Source of the DNA: Agriotes lineatus
Lineage: Eukaryota; Arthropoda; Insecta; Coleoptera; Elateridae
Assembly: GCA_940337035.1 (NCBI GenBank)
Contig: CALNHX010003531.1
Coordinates: 83,691 to 147,690 of the forward strand
DNA: 64,000 nucleotides
Direction of reading: 5' to 3'
Shown here: positions 44,440-57,182 of the stretch, piece after piece
Position numbering within the stretch: position 1 is the first letter of the stretch
Layout of the letters: every line of letters begins with the position of its first letter
The notes under the pieces: model-generated
The model's input: only the letters and a program-made list of their open reading frames with translations
Databases searched by the model: none
Told to the model about the DNA's origin: nothing
Program-made: the position numbers and the translations under genes

Positions 44440-44985
44440 TTACCTTAGGCACAAGAAGGGTGGTATAAATTTGAATGGCGCTAATTCTCGTTACAATCTT
44501 TGCCGACATCTACATGGCGTTCGGATTTGCGATATGGCGATCTTAGCCGCTATGCGCGGACGTAACGTAAACCGATACGCCACGTAGTTCCGTCTCCAAC
44601 CTCCTCTAGAAATGATCCGATAACGAGGTGCTCGAAGAGTATAAAAGGAGAATCCAAAGTCATTTTAAATCACTTGAGTCTTGAGACCTATACCCCATCT
44701 CCGGTGCGTGGCCCCAGCTTTCCTGATTCCTCCTACTATTCTCCTCTGGTACCGGTAGGCTTCCGATGTTACTAGAAACTCCGTTTAATTTTCAGCACCA
44801 GCTGATATCCTCTGGTATCTGTAGGCCTCTGATTTTACTAGAAACTCCGCCTAAAACCCAGCACCAGTCGATTCTCTCAAGCCATTATTATGACAATCTA
44901 CATAAATTTTAACTTTAAACCCGACTTACCTACGTACTAGAAGAGATCTCCAGGTCGGCATAATCCAGGTGCCTGTACGTGGCCA
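44440..44985 (+). other. Possible LTR or promoter fragment with 67-bp duplication
   Basis: GC-richer than its flanks, with a TATA-like GTATAAAAGG near 44638. Downstream is a 67-bp tandem duplication: ACTAGAAACTCCG recurs at 44771 and 44838, and each unit also contains CCTCTGGTA and CAGCACCAG. A TATA box followed by leader repeats recalls the solo LTRs at 5-16 kb, but I could not find matching termini, so family membership is unproven. Confidence 0.35.
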
Positions 44986-44989
44986 AATT

Positions 44990-45450
44990 GTGCCGCCTAC
45001 CGCAAAGCTGGGCTGACCGTGAAACCTCCAACCAGCTTCCCGACCATTCTGTTGACAAGTTCATACCCGCTATGTCTGGTATATGAATAGTTTTTTTCCT
45101 TCCAGTTCACCATCATTATTTTTGTTTTCTTTCTGTTCAGCTTCAGACCGTGATCTGCGATTACTAGCCATAGTGAGTCCATTATCTCTGTTCCTCTACA
45201 CTTCCGACAATGGTAAGGGTGTCATCGACATAACGAAGGTTGTTGACTGCCAATCATCTAAGGCTTTTCTCTTCAAATTTCCATTGTAAATGTTAAATAA
45301 CGTCGGGGTCAATATGCATTCATATCTCTCTCTTTGATCGACTCGCATCTTTGCTATATTTTTCATACGACGTCTCCGGATTAGCAAAATTTGATGTTGC
45401 CATGCACCTTCTCAATGATTTGACACAGCAAGTTCCTTTTTAATTCGTTG
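44990..45450 (-). pseudogene. Non-LTR reverse transcriptase fragment
   Basis: On the minus strand the sequence reads, with frame changes, INKPFNELKR, then ILTPTLFNIYNGNLKRKALDD (the LSPxLFNIY block after motif B). The YADD region follows in broken form, then GLKLNRKKTKIMMV (the GLxLNxxKTKxM block after motif C). Motif C itself falls at a frameshift. Only a palm fragment remains. It abuts the GC-richer block at 44440-44985 on its 3' side. Confidence 0.65.
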
Positions 45451-46418
45451 AAGGGTTTATTGATTGGAAGATCGATTGGTTTAGAAAACTAGAAGGAAAA
45501 TTAAAGCTTGGAGAATTAACTTAGGAATAGCTCCACAAAGGTATTGCAATTTTTAGAAAAATAAATAGCCATAGCAGTACCGCACTACTAGTATAAATGA
45601 TAACCGACAAGTTCGTTAGAGATTAAAATAAACAGCTCGCAATGAATGTTGTTCGTGTAAATATGTGAGAGTTTAGATTAAATTAATTACCCAACTAAAT
45701 TTGAAATCACACTACCCGTTGAGTTTGGCAACAGACGTATCAGAGGATTAACTCAACAGATTGATTAATACTCAATAGTTGTGAACTACAACTGCTATTA
45801 GACTTTCATTTTTATAGAAATCAATTCCTAATTTCGTATAAATACCAAACTGTACTATAAGGAGTGCTATAAATTACAGAGTCTCCGATGAGCGTTTGCC
45901 GTTTCGATTCAAAATTAATTGAACCGAGAGCCTCGCAGGCAATTTGAAACAAAAATGCCCAAATTTGGCCTACACGCTTCACCCGTGGCTTGTGCTGGAA
46001 AAAACAATTAATATTATACATATAAATCAATCATACTCGCCCTCTCCCCTGAGTGTCAACCTGTTTTCAATTACGAACAGCTCAAATTCCAATACGCCCC
46101 TCTACTGTTTCGCGCTTTTATATAAAGTATGCCCGATCCACTCGTGTCCCATCAGAATCGATTGGTTTACTTTCGCTTTCAAATCCAGCCAGTCACCATT
46201 TGAAATTTTTCGTTATCTAGAAAAATACACGTGTTGCCAATGGCAGAATATTTTTTTAGTATAACAATCCCAGAAATAAAACGAGAGATTTTAGAAAAAT
46301 AATTGCAATGGTTACTTTTAACAAAATACTAGGTGAAGCATTAAAACACTCTTAATTTTAAAATATTTTATAGGAGAAACAGTTTAATAATTAAGCTAGT
46401 CTTCTCTTTTTTACTTGT
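45451..46418. other. AT-rich, no recognised gene
   Basis: Short ORFs on both strands at 45821-46264 overlap each other and carry no recognisable domain. Confidence 0.4.
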
Positions 46419-46439
46419 ATTATATATATATATATATAT
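46419..46439. repeat. (TA)n microsatellite
   Basis: About ten TA units in an AT-rich context. Confidence 0.85.
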
Positions 46440-48959
46440 TGATTTGCATTGGACAATTAACTTGCAATTTATGTCTAATTATTTGCTAGATATTAGCTGT
46501 GCAGAGTTACGAGAATAGGCCCATAACACGTGCGAAAACGTTCGAGGCCGGAAAGATCTATAATACTTTGAAGAAAATGAAGAAGCTGAAGATAAATATC
46601 TCGAGAATTAGTGGTAACCACGACAAATAACACCGCCATTGGGAATGCATGATTGTCAGCTACATTCCATAATCCGATACAGTCATCATGCTTAAACTGC
46701 AAGTAAATATCGTCCGTATCAACATTATTCAAGTATACTCCTCAACCAGTAAAAAACTGAACGGTAAGTGAAGAAGTTTTATGTTCATGATCAAGAAGGG
46801 CAGAAAAATATCAAAAAGTACGGAATAGCGATCGTAATAGTAGAACTCAATTCAAAGATTGCACAAGGAAAGAACAGCTTGTTATCGCCAACATTTGGAA
46901 CACATTTCCCCAAGGCTACATATGTGGAGGACACTACCAGTCCTGTCAATCTGTTAAGGAATCAGATATATCATATCTTATTCAATTACAGGTACTGGAA
47001 CAGCAGGCGCTTTCGGACTAGCGCTAAGTAAAGAATGGGTTCGAAACAAGCTTTGAAAGACGACGACCTTGCAACACTTCGTAACGGACAAACATACCAT
47101 CGAGTACACAAAGTTTCAAGTTCCAAACAATCCGACTATCTAAGGTGCAAACAGCAGAGCTCTGGGCTGCTGTAAAGGTGCGCTCAAAAGTGTCGGTGAT
47201 TAACATCTAAATAGAGAAGTGACGCCAAAATAAGAAAGCTTGTACCGTGCCCTGAAACGAGAGGTGAGAACAGCCCTAGCTCTGATTCGAGGTAGAAAAA
47301 ATGGTGTGAGTAAGGACTAGGCGGCCATTTTTAGCGTTAAATACAAACTCATATATTAACACAAAATTGACGCAAGTCGTTAAACGCAACATAAAAGCAA
47401 ATCTAGCTACCAAAACAAATGACCACCTACTTTGTAACTCTCGTACTTCAACCTAAATCTAAAAAATAACACTAGCAGGTTCATGAGGGACCGTAGTACA
47501 GTACAAAGGAAATACAAACCAGCAATAGTTTATCGAACAGTGTTGCAATTAACAACACAGTTAATGTTGGAGCCTCAATAAGGTCCAGAATTGTAAAGTA
47601 ATAAATAACTGAATTTGGAATCACCCAACTCATAACACACAAATAATATGAATTATTAAAATTTTAAACACATTGTATAAAACAGATTAAAAATTCCGAA
47701 TACCAGCAACATTAACGGCTGCACCGATAAAAAAGCGCTCGAACCCAACCTTGCAATCTTTCAAAATAGAAATTACAATAAGCCAGCCGTTCAAGCACGC
47801 TTGTGGTAATAAGTATTACGGACATACAAAATTTCAGCCACCCTAACTAATGAAATACTAACGCTTCAGGCGTTGCAAACAAGCTAGTATTTATCGCGTA
47901 CAGTTTGATAATCGAAGGCCTTCGTAGAACTGTTTATTCTTAGGCAATAGCCCTTTACTGATAAATAAAACAAGCAAGCTGAAATCACGAAACGTAGTTG
48001 GTAGCACTATCATTGCGATCTTAAGGAGGGTCTCGCCAGCCTCGGTATGCAATTGTTGAATTGGGCCCTGAAGCGGGTACAGACGACTGCTGTAGGCGAA
48101 GCAAATTAAAACCGTCGCAAAAACTGCTCGCATCTGGGGCACACGAAAGCCGTTTACTTTGATGAAATCCGGCAACAGAAGCAGATCGCAAGAACCTGCA
48201 ATCCATATGAGCTTGCTGTCTAGGAGCCGGCAGCTTGGTGGTATGGGACATGGAAGCAGGCCTAATTGCCACGAAATTAGAACTCACAAGGAAGAACTAA
48301 AAATGAAAATATCACGACAGCTGGATATCGGCCTAAACGTGCTTGGAAAGACGCCGCTGTGCATACCTCATTTATTACAGAAACTCGAGGCTTCCATAGC
48401 ATGCTAGTCAAAACTATGCCAAATCCCGGGAGGTGGCTTCTCAATAAACTCTTTCGAGCCTAGCCTGCTTTGACCACGGGTTGCTATCGAAAGGAACACC
48501 GCACCGAGAAATTCTTGGCAGGTGTCAATCTCGAAGGACGAGCGTTCATTGGGTAAACTCGAAATTACGAGACGCCAAAAGTGGGGCGAGCGGGTATACT
48601 ATATTCGAAAACAAACTTCCTCGAGAAACTATTTAAACGTAACGCAAAATGAAATGGGACGTTACAGGATTGCATACCGAATGATATTCCCGACCTGATA
48701 AAGTGGAGAAGCGCTGAGAAGGAACTAAGATCAGTAGCAGTCTATCCACCATCTTACCGCTTTTTCCTAAAATCAGATATAGCTATGATCGTCAATGAGA
48801 TTAGGTCACCTTAAGCGCCTGTGTATGGACCAGGTTTCCTACTTTTATCTTGGCAGATTTTTGGGATATTTTCTATATCCATATTTGGTATCGCCAATAT
48901 TGTTGGGATTATGCTGGTCTGATTTGATGGCGCTGGCTTCATCTGGCATTCCTTTACCG
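46440..48959. other. No recognised gene; scattered mixed-composition ORFs
   Basis: The minus-strand frames 47891-48175 and 48021-48287 overlap and show neither family motifs nor a convincing start. A CAG/GT-type boundary near 48200 would allow an exon on the minus strand, but this is only a possibility. The composition at 48000-48700 is more gene-like than the flanks. Confidence 0.3.
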
Positions 48960-49340
48960 GTTTTTCAAGGAATCCTGACACATGTCTTCTGGTGCTCTTA
49001 GAAAGTAACTCGCGCCTCGTAGAGACTGAAGAGGAAGACGATACTCTCCCTAAGCCATTCCATGTAGTGGTGCTCATTTACAATAATCTAAGAGCTTATC
49101 TTCATTATCTATGTGTGGCGTCCGGATTCTAGATTTCCGAGAATTTGGCATTTGTTTTCCAGTTTTTTAAGAATTTTTACAGTTTCTTTACGGTGTTCTT
49201 AGAAAGCGGCTAGCGCCAGACAGAGCCTTAAGAGAAAGAAGGATACCCTCCCTAAGCCATCCCATTTAGTTGTGCGCTTCTACATTCATCTATGAGTGAA
49301 TCCTCATTATTTCTGGGTGGCGTGCAGATTTCGGTGGTTA
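48960..49340. repeat. Diverged tandem duplication of about 200 bp
   Basis: GGTGCTCTTAGAAAG at 48991 and GGTGTTCTTAGAAAG at 49192 begin matching blocks with a 201-bp offset. Both contain CTCCCTAAGCCAT(T/C)CCAT and TCATTAT...GTGGCGT. The copies are clearly diverged, so this is an old duplication. Confidence 0.75.
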
Positions 49341-51030
49341 GCTTGCTTTTTCCCTACTGGCCGATTGTCACCTGCAGGCCTTTTTGCTTATCCCGATTTC
49401 TACCTTCTTGAGCGTTCAATTCGCTATTTGGGCGAGTATTCTAAGCATTTCGCATCTGTCTTATAGATCTGGGAAGGCCGTCTGTTTCGAAAGGTATCCA
49501 ACACAAAACCGCTGTTTGGCCTGTAGCATACTGGATATCGCAGGGTCCAGTTTCTCAATTTTACTGTTCTGTCTCACAGAAAACCACTATATTCCAGCGA
49601 TAAGAATTAGTGAAATTTCCGTGCTTTGTTCATCCATACGCGTTCGTAATTGTTTTAAAATAACAGAGTCCCGGCAATAGCTCGTTCAATCTTGTTTAAT
49701 ATAGCATTTTCTTTTGCTTCCTGCTGTTAGTTTAATATACTAATTAATTTTAAATTGCTTAGTACAGTTTCTTCCCGCAAGCTACAGTTTTTCCGCCGAG
49801 TGCAGTAATAGTTGTCGCTAGATGGCAATATAGTTTGGCGTCATTTCCTGATCGCTAAAAATTTCGGAGAAACGTTTTCGGACGTTTAAGTTGTGCGCTT
49901 TCCTGAGATGGGTTGTTGAGTTTGTGGCATTACTAGCTATGTCAGGCTAATATAAAACAATCAAGTTAAACATATTTCGGACCCGAAAACCATGCAGTGT
50001 TAAGTGAGCACATTTTTCTTAGGTTAGGCAGGCAGTTTTTCTGGTAAGGCATTTCAATTCCTTGTTGTTCAATTTGCTAATTTGTATATATATAGCATTC
50101 ACCCTACGGGCTAAACTAATCGAGTAGAGAGGAAATCTTCAGATTAGCTGGTTGGCTTGCAGTTTTCGACTGGACTTATTCCCACTGCTCCTGAATGGGA
50201 CGATACTTGCCCGAGTTAGCCTCCGATGTCCGCCTCCGTGCTGGTCGAAGCAGCTGGTTTTAGCGTCGTCTCTGCCTCCTGCGACATGTGCAAGTTGCGG
50301 CCAGCTTGGGTTTGAAACTGACGGTTTTGTTATTTTAATCTAATAATTTATATGCAATCGAATTTGTTGCGAACGGCTTCTCCGTTTTAGTATCAAATTG
50401 TCTTTGCATGTGTATGTAAAATCAGCGCCGGCTTCCAGCTGAGTTTAATTCAGGTATAAATAACGTCGCCTCTTATGCTAAAAACTAGCTGAGTAGATGG
50501 TTACCCACTTACGTTTGTTCCAATAATTATCGCCATATCATGTTTGCTGGCTGAGGAAAGCGATCCCAGCATATCATAAGCTATATTGATTAAACATGCA
50601 GATATCTGAATATGGGATTGTTGGCGAAATGCAATTAAATCATTAAAGGTGGAACGCAGTAACGTAATAACGTTCATTCAGTATACTGGTTGTTTCAGAA
50701 TTATCTGTTCGGCTAATTTAGAGTTTTAAATTAATTCAGGTTGGAAAGTAGCATTTATATTTACCCAGCAAGGGCTGCGTTTCCTCTGCACACTGTCTCA
50801 GGTTGGACTTATTAAGATTGTGAAATGATATTGATTATGTGATAGTATTGTTATTGTTCGTAATGCCAGTAATTACAAATCGATTTCATTCCCCCTGTTG
50901 TTGATCAATTACCTATTGGAAACATTATGCGATTTTTCGAACTGTGGGTTTTCATTGTTTATATTGTGTTGTTACCTTTGAGCAATTTAATGGTTCGTTC
51001 GCTCAAATGAACCAGGGAACCTGGGCCTCA
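49341..51030. other. No recognised gene
   Basis: Plus-strand ORFs at 49384-49680 and 50152-50343 have no recognisable domain. Confidence 0.4.
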
Positions 51031-51840
51031 ACCATTTGGCGCCCCTACGACCTTCCACTGAGTTATTACGAGTGCATGTTCCGATTCAATATCGGCAATT
51101 ATTAATGCAACAAGGTTTAGCATTCGCTGTGTTAATTTCTATGGGAGTTGGCGTAGGTTGCAATTGCTAACAACAACAGGGTTTGCATGGCCTGCTTGCT
51201 TACACAACTCTTACTACTTTAAATATCCCATCAACAAACTCCCTACCCTTTAGTAACTACCAAAGATATTAACCTGGTCATATCAATCAACAAATTACGA
51301 TTTCTGAATTACTTTCTAAAGTGCAATATTGCAAGACTCGTGGCGCTGATCGTAGATATGTTTTTTGACAAAGTGTTAATTTTGTATACTTATGATTGCA
51401 CTTTGTTGTCCAAAGGCCTTACGAAAGACAACTTTTTTAAAGTGTCCGAGGAGACCAGATACTATTTAGCATTGCTGGTTTGTTGCATCAATATATACTT
51501 GATAATTCATAAATTTTACTTTTGACTTGTTCTTTCTTTAGGAACGCGGTATAACTAGGTACTTGTTGTTTTGCATTTATCAAACACGGCATCATGTGTG
51601 TATTATCTTTAGGTAAATTAAACCGTCAACGACGACCTCTAATCTGCATTTAATCCATTTAGCTACCCCTACTTAAACCTTGGCAATTACATTTTAGTTC
51701 TGCTCGCTTCCGTTAGAAATTAGGTTTGTGTAGGATAGAATACGTAATATTTAAGTAGAGTTTGTTTAAACTGCTAGTTAGGTTGAGTCTATCATTGTCG
51801 CTATACGGCAACTGGCGCCCACGTTGTTTTTGCTTTGTAG
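51031..51840 (+). other. Two primer-binding-site-like sequences (possible LTR scraps)
   Basis: TTTGGCGCCCCTACGACC near 51040 and ACTGGCGCCCACGTTG near 51810 resemble the TGGCGCC start of a Gypsy primer-binding site after an LTR end. No matching LTR, polypurine tract or coding remnant was identified around them. Confidence 0.25.
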
Positions 51841-53360
51841 CTGCAAGAGCGACTAAATTTAACTCACGACCATTAATCGTCAAAGATTTGAGTTAGTCTG
51901 GGCAGTAAACCTTCTAAAAGTTATAGAACAAGACATAATAAATTCTAGTAAGGTAATTCTATTCTTCCCCCTCGTACTTCTACATAGTCGGGTGGGCAAA
52001 GATAAGTGCTACAGCTGCATATTACCTCCATCCGGCTCATTCTATCCTGAAAAGAAGAGATATCTCCATGTCCGTTAGTTTAATTAAAACAGTTCTCCGG
52101 AAATATATTTGCTTGCACCGGGATATGGTTAATTCATAACAGCGGGAAGCTGGAGGTTTGCTTCTCGTTATTAGTCTTAATAAGACGAGGATTTTTCCAG
52201 ATTTCATTTAATTGCTCGGCAAGGATGAGCTGCGGAAGAGGGAGGGAAGGACGCCGCCGGAAAATGGGACGTAATGATCGAGTCCATCCGAAGCAACGTT
52301 AAGTGGAGCAAAGCTGGAGAACTACGACGTTTTGCAGAATTTCGGCGCGACCTTGACGATTTATCAAAACTTTTTCCATCGGCCGCAAGAGCGTGCGGGT
52401 TTTAAATAATTCCGAGCGGCTGTATTTTATTTCGGCAGTATTAAATAATCTCGGCAATGTATCGGACTTTCTATACGGTGTAACGAAGCGTTTTATATGG
52501 TACATTGATTTATAGATTTTGCACCAATTCGTTTTGATTAATGATAAATTTGGCTGTCAGGGCCCGCGCTTTTTAATTTAAAATAAAACGGGAATACTTT
52601 GTTTGCGCCTACGTTTGTTAATAAATCGACTGTCAAGAATTTACGGCTCTACGTGCAAGCCGACTCAGCACCTAGATATTGCATTTTTCTCTGTACTTTC
52701 ATCACAGTGCATGTAATCGAAACAGGTCTATTTATTGTAAACGCCAATTAACATGAAGCTATCTGCAGGATCGTACCAGCGCCACTATATTAAATTAATA
52801 TCCTCCATGGCCCCACCCACATCGCCTAGCCCGAAATAGATTTTTGGTAAAAGTATTAACATATTTTACACTTTCTTTGAGGCAAAGGAATCTCCATTCA
52901 GCTGCTTATTTTACATTCTCTCGGGATATTGCATAACGCCATCCCAAGAAGAGCCCATTCTCTTTATCGCCCTAAGTGCCACATACTGCTCGAGATCGCT
53001 CCCCAGGCTTAACAAGGCCGAAAATTTGGCGCGGTGACGGTGAACAGTTAATTATTGCAAAGCTGTAAGAAGTTTTGATGCCCGTCATTCAGAGTGAAAT
53101 TAAACACGCCCTTCACACGCTAAAAAGCGCCGTGTCGGCACGTTGCTCCCCGTATATTCTTTGTCCCCAAAATTTAATTTTAATAATGCAAATTGTTTTC
53201 GGGGCGACTGTGACGTCGCAGCCTCGCAGTTTCGAAAGGGGTAGGACGTCGCCCACTCGCCAATGCGGTTCCCTTCGAGATAGTGCTTTGCAGGGACGTT
53301 TACAAAAATATGGAAAATGTGGAATAGAATGTGTAACCCTTTGTTGATGGAATAAATATA
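51841..53360. other. Non-coding; candidate regulatory or host single-copy DNA
   Basis: 52130-53360 is non-repetitive, with alternating AT-rich homeobox-like cores (TTTAATTTAAA, TTGATTAATGATAA) and GC-richer blocks, and no transposon termini. Overlapping opposite-strand ORFs at 53075-53376 are not convincing as genes. Confidence 0.35.
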
Positions 53361-53682
53361 TTGATACTCTGCGCATCCTTTGTTACCAGTTACTTACTCC
53401 CTTTTACTTCTTTCGCGACAACGGCAACTTTCCAATATTGGAAAAATTCCTTTGAAACAGTAGATCTGTACTTCAGAAAACGAATAAACGGAAAATTTTT
53501 GGACTACACAAATATGGTGGTCACCAGGCTTCGTCATGCAGTCGAACACAAATTCACAGCTAAACCATTTGAATTGATTCATGAAGCAAAACATATAAGT
53601 AACATCTTTTTATGGGACAATTTTGTTGAACAGAGCTTAATGAAGTTAAAGAGGTTAATTTAATTCTATTATATAATTTGTT
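53361..53682. other. Short unassigned ORF next to the Jockey tail
   Basis: A 100-residue frame (53361-53663, plus) starts at a non-ATG codon and has no family motif. It lies between host-like DNA and the A-tail of the Jockey element. Confidence 0.2.
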
Positions 53683-55500
53683 TTTTTTTACATTTCTTTG
53701 AATTTACGATCTACTTCACACAAAGTATTGAGTAAATGTGATGAAAGTTTTGGCTTGAAAGGGACAATGTCCACTGACATTTCGCCTTATATGTCACTAT
53801 GGCTTAGTGTTGTTGACGTAGGTCTGCAGGCCAGGTTTTGTTTAATCTTCTGTTGCGTGGTCCATCCCTGTACAAGTTATCTATGAGGGTGTTTGGATTT
53901 CCTTCCAGTCTGTTTCGATAATTGATGGCAACGGTATCAATTACTTCTGTGATGTATGGTATTTACAAGTCTTGGTGCAGCATTAGATTGCTGATGTACC
54001 ATGGCGCGTTAACGATAGCACGAAGTGTTTTTTTTAAAGGTTTGTATTGTTTTTTAACCGAGTAGGCTTGGCACATCCCCAGAGTTGTACGCCGTATGGC
54101 CAGACAAGTTTTAGTATCGTCTTATACAGAATAATTTTGTTCTCGGTGGAAAGTTTTAATTTACGGCCCATGAACCAATACATCTGTCTGAATTTGAGGT
54201 CCAGCTGTCTTCGCTTCGTTTGTATGTGCTTCTGCCACGTTAAGCGTTGGTGAAGATATAACCCTAGATATTTAACATCTGCTTTCGCAGGTACAGGGGC
54301 TCCGTTATCTGTTACGGGAGGACAGATTTGAGTGCGGGTGATGAATGCTACTTGGACAGACTTGGCTTGGTTTATCTAGATTCTCCACCTATTGTACCAT
54401 TCACTAACTTGATTTAGGTGAGTTTGCATGTTTTGGGAAGATGTTAGAGGATTGTTATCTGAGGATAGGATAGCAATATCATCCGCAAATGCAGCAATAA
54501 TAGTGTTTTCCGTTTCAGGTGGATCACCAGTATAATTAAGATATAGGAGCGGGCCAAGTACGCTTCCCTGCGGTACACCCGATCGTATGGGGTAGTGGGG
54601 AGAGATGGCATCATTATGCTTTACGGAGAAATTCCTATCGGTGAGATAAGATTTCAGGAGGATATAGTAATTGTTATTAACCATATTTTTGAGTTTGTAC
54701 AGAAGGCCCTCGTGCCATACCTTGTCAAACGCTTGCGATACATCCAAGAACACCCCGTTGCAATATTTCTTTCGCCCGATGCTTTTAGATATCTGGTTGA
54801 CTATCCTGTGCCCTTGATGTATTGTTGACATGTTTTCGCGAAAGCCAAACTGGTAGTTAGGCAGCAAATGGGTAAGTTGGTTGTCTTCCTGGATCCGTTT
54901 AAGTAGCAGCCTCTCAAATATTTTAGAAATAATGGGCAGTAAGCTGATAGACCTGTATGAAGAGGTTTCTTGGGGGGGGGGGGGGGTGCCACCTTTATGT
55001 ATCATTATTATTTCTGCATATAAGAAGAAAATAGCAGAGGTTGTGAAGTGAACCAGAGCTTTCTGGAGTAGCATTTTTAGTATTTGTCCGGTTATTAGAT
55101 CATACCCCAGAGCTTTGGGTTGGTTTAGCTTCGCTATTTTTTTTTTAACTTCTGACGGGCTAACAGCTCTTGCTGGTGACGACATTTGACAGGGTGTGTT
55201 AAGAAAGTTTTCAATGTCATCATTTGAGACGCCTGGTATTGGTTCTACCGGTTGGAAAATGTGAGATAAGTGAGTTGCAAAGGTGTCAACCTTTTCTTGA
55301 TCGGACCGGGCCCACTCATTGTTAAAATTTCTTATTGATGATTTTGGTGATGTGGGTTTTTAAAATTTTTTAATAGCTTTCTACTGGCTGTGGTCGTCAG
55401 AGGATAGATTCTGGATGTATGTTGCAAAGGTTGAGTTACGATCTTTATTGAGTTTTTTGGCAATATTCTTTGGCGAATGATCTTTTGACCCGTTTCCCTG
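53683..55500 (-). mobile_element. Jockey-type non-LTR retrotransposon, 5'-truncated
   Basis: Read on the minus strand, the homology begins near 55500 inside the region before the RT, passes through the whole RT, and ends in an A-rich tail (ATGTAAAAAAAAAC on the minus strand) at about 53683-53695. Nothing of ORF1 or the endonuclease is present, the usual result of incomplete target-primed reverse transcription. Stops and frame changes occur upstream of 55310 and downstream of 54376. Confidence 0.82.
54376..55185 (-). pseudogene. Jockey reverse transcriptase (open core)
   Basis: A 269-residue open core of the RT. In order: KALGYDLITGQILK; SYRSISLLPIISKIFERLLL; FLDVSQAFDKVWHEGLLYKL (motif A, catalytic Asp present); GVPQGSVLGPLLY (motif B); AFADDIAIL (motif C, both Asp present, 54478-54489). 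Homology continues beyond both ends in other frames: upstream WARSDQEKVDTFATHLSHIF and downstream VKYLGLYLHQRLTWQKHI. A run of 14 G near 54973-54987 encodes a Pro stretch where relatives have one or two Pro. It is inactive because of the surrounding stops. Confidence 0.85.
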
Positions 55501-55923
55501 TTACGGAAAGATGTTTTTTAAACTCATAATATTATCTCCGGAGTTTATTTTGTCTAAGATTTCGGGGTTCTCATAAAATAGTTAACAAAAGAATACTTTT
55601 TCTTTCGGGTGCTGATGCTGACAGATCTAACTTATGCAAAAGTTCTAAAATGACTAGAAAAATCAACATAATATCCAACAAAACAAACAATTGGAATGCA
55701 TTTTAACTGAGGATAAACTTATTATTTTAATATTATAAAAAGACTAGCTTCACCTTGCAACTAAATAATGAATTGGACGCAATACATCTACATGCCACTA
55801 AGGAAGAAACCTCAAGCGGCTTCGCTCATCAACAAAGCAAGAATATCGCCAAAAATGTGTACAATTAATCACTAGCTTTATCCTTATCCAACAGTCATCG
55901 TATTTTGTACGATAAACATATAG
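55501..55923. other. AT-rich spacer, nothing recognised
   Basis: No frames or repeats of note lie between the Jockey remnant and the foldback element. Confidence 0.45.
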
Positions 55924-56087
55924 CATGATCAAAAAATATTTTCATCTAGTAGTAATAATTTATGAATGCAACTATATCTATACCTAAATGTCAAACCTGG
56001 CATTTAATTTTTAAGTGACTTATAGTTGCATTCATAAATTAGAAACGATTCCATAGCCATACTAGATGAAAATAGTTTTCGATCATG
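55924..56087. mobile_element. 164-bp foldback element
   Basis: CATGATC...TATTTTCATCTAGTA on the left is mirrored by TACTAGATGAAAATA...GATCATG on the right. An inner perfect pair (AATTTATGAATGCAACTATA and its complement) surrounds a 40-bp loop. There is no coding content. It is a typical MITE-like palindrome; the target duplication is unclear. Confidence 0.7.
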
Positions 56088-56948
56088 TACAAAGCACCAG
56101 CCTCTACACCGCTAAGGTAATAAGAGGTTAACGATTATACATACTTCAAATTGTTGTCTAACTTTAACTTCCATACTGTGCAGCTTCATGTGCCCCAAAG
56201 CTCTGTACCAAGTTAGATAAACTGAAGTCTCTATTTGCATAGATTTCTGAGTGTATGAACGTAATACTTTGCATGTACCATCGCGAGCATAGGCGTTTAG
56301 GTAAAATCTAGTAGGCATTAACCAAACTAATCCATGAGATTGATCGAAACGACTAATATTTGAAGTTAAAGAGGGGAATACAGAGTTTATTTTTGAATGT
56401 TCTAAAAACGTTCACATTTCTATGCTCACGATGGTACTAGCTTTTTCTGGTAGCTGTAACTTAACTTGATCTATTTTAAGCTGTATTAACAAAAAGGTCT
56501 TGTTGTATTCGAATTTACTAAACCTTTATGTAATCTGTATGAGAGTTCTTTAATATGTGCACATTTTATTCAGGAAACTGCTCGATTAGTATTACGTTAA
56601 AAAACCTTAATTCACAATGACCTTAATTTGAACGCTGTTTTGCCTTTGACAACCATGAAGATACAGAAAGATTATTACTAAAGAGGTAGTAGCTTGAATT
56701 AGGTATAGGTGTGGAGGCGTGATATTCAAATGGGTTACGGTAGCAGCAAACCGCAAAACTGAGCTGAGCTTCTACAAAAACTCCTAGCAGCATTTGTAAG
56801 CTTGCTAAGTATTGACGGCTAGAACTTCTTGCTTTTAATATAGGTAGTTCTTGAGAATCCAACATTTTTACTTAAAACTCAATCCACTGCCTCCTTTAGT
56901 ATTCACATATAATGTGTACTATGTGTTTTATTTGAAAGTTATACTAAT
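56088..56948. other. AT-rich, no recognised gene
   Basis: Minus-strand ORFs at 56112-56318 and 56623-56865 have no recognisable motifs. Confidence 0.4.
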
Positions 56949-57182
56949 TTTAATACCGATAGGGCCAAAATTAAATATCACAGCAGTAAGATAACATGAA
57001 CAAGAAAATAACACATATTGCTTGAGTAAGAAGAGATAAACATAGTAGCAAATATTCAAGTAGGCTTGTCAACTAAACATGCTTACTAAATTTGTTTTTC
57101 GTATAGTATTCTCTTTCTTACTCGAGCATTCATGTTATCTCTTTGCTGTGATATTTAATTTTGACCCCATCGATATTTTTAA
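56949..57182. mobile_element. MITE of about 234 bp with 50-bp inverted ends
   Basis: 56949-57000 pairs with 57129-57182 at roughly 80-85% identity. The best block, AAAATTAAATATCACAGCA, matches perfectly. A second, inner inverted pair is CTTGAGTAAGAAGAG and CTTTCTTACTCGAG. It is non-coding. Confidence 0.7.

Noticed and set aside
53361..53663. 100-residue plus-strand ORF as a gene
   Set aside because: It does not start with ATG, has no recognisable motif, and sits beside the Jockey A-tail.
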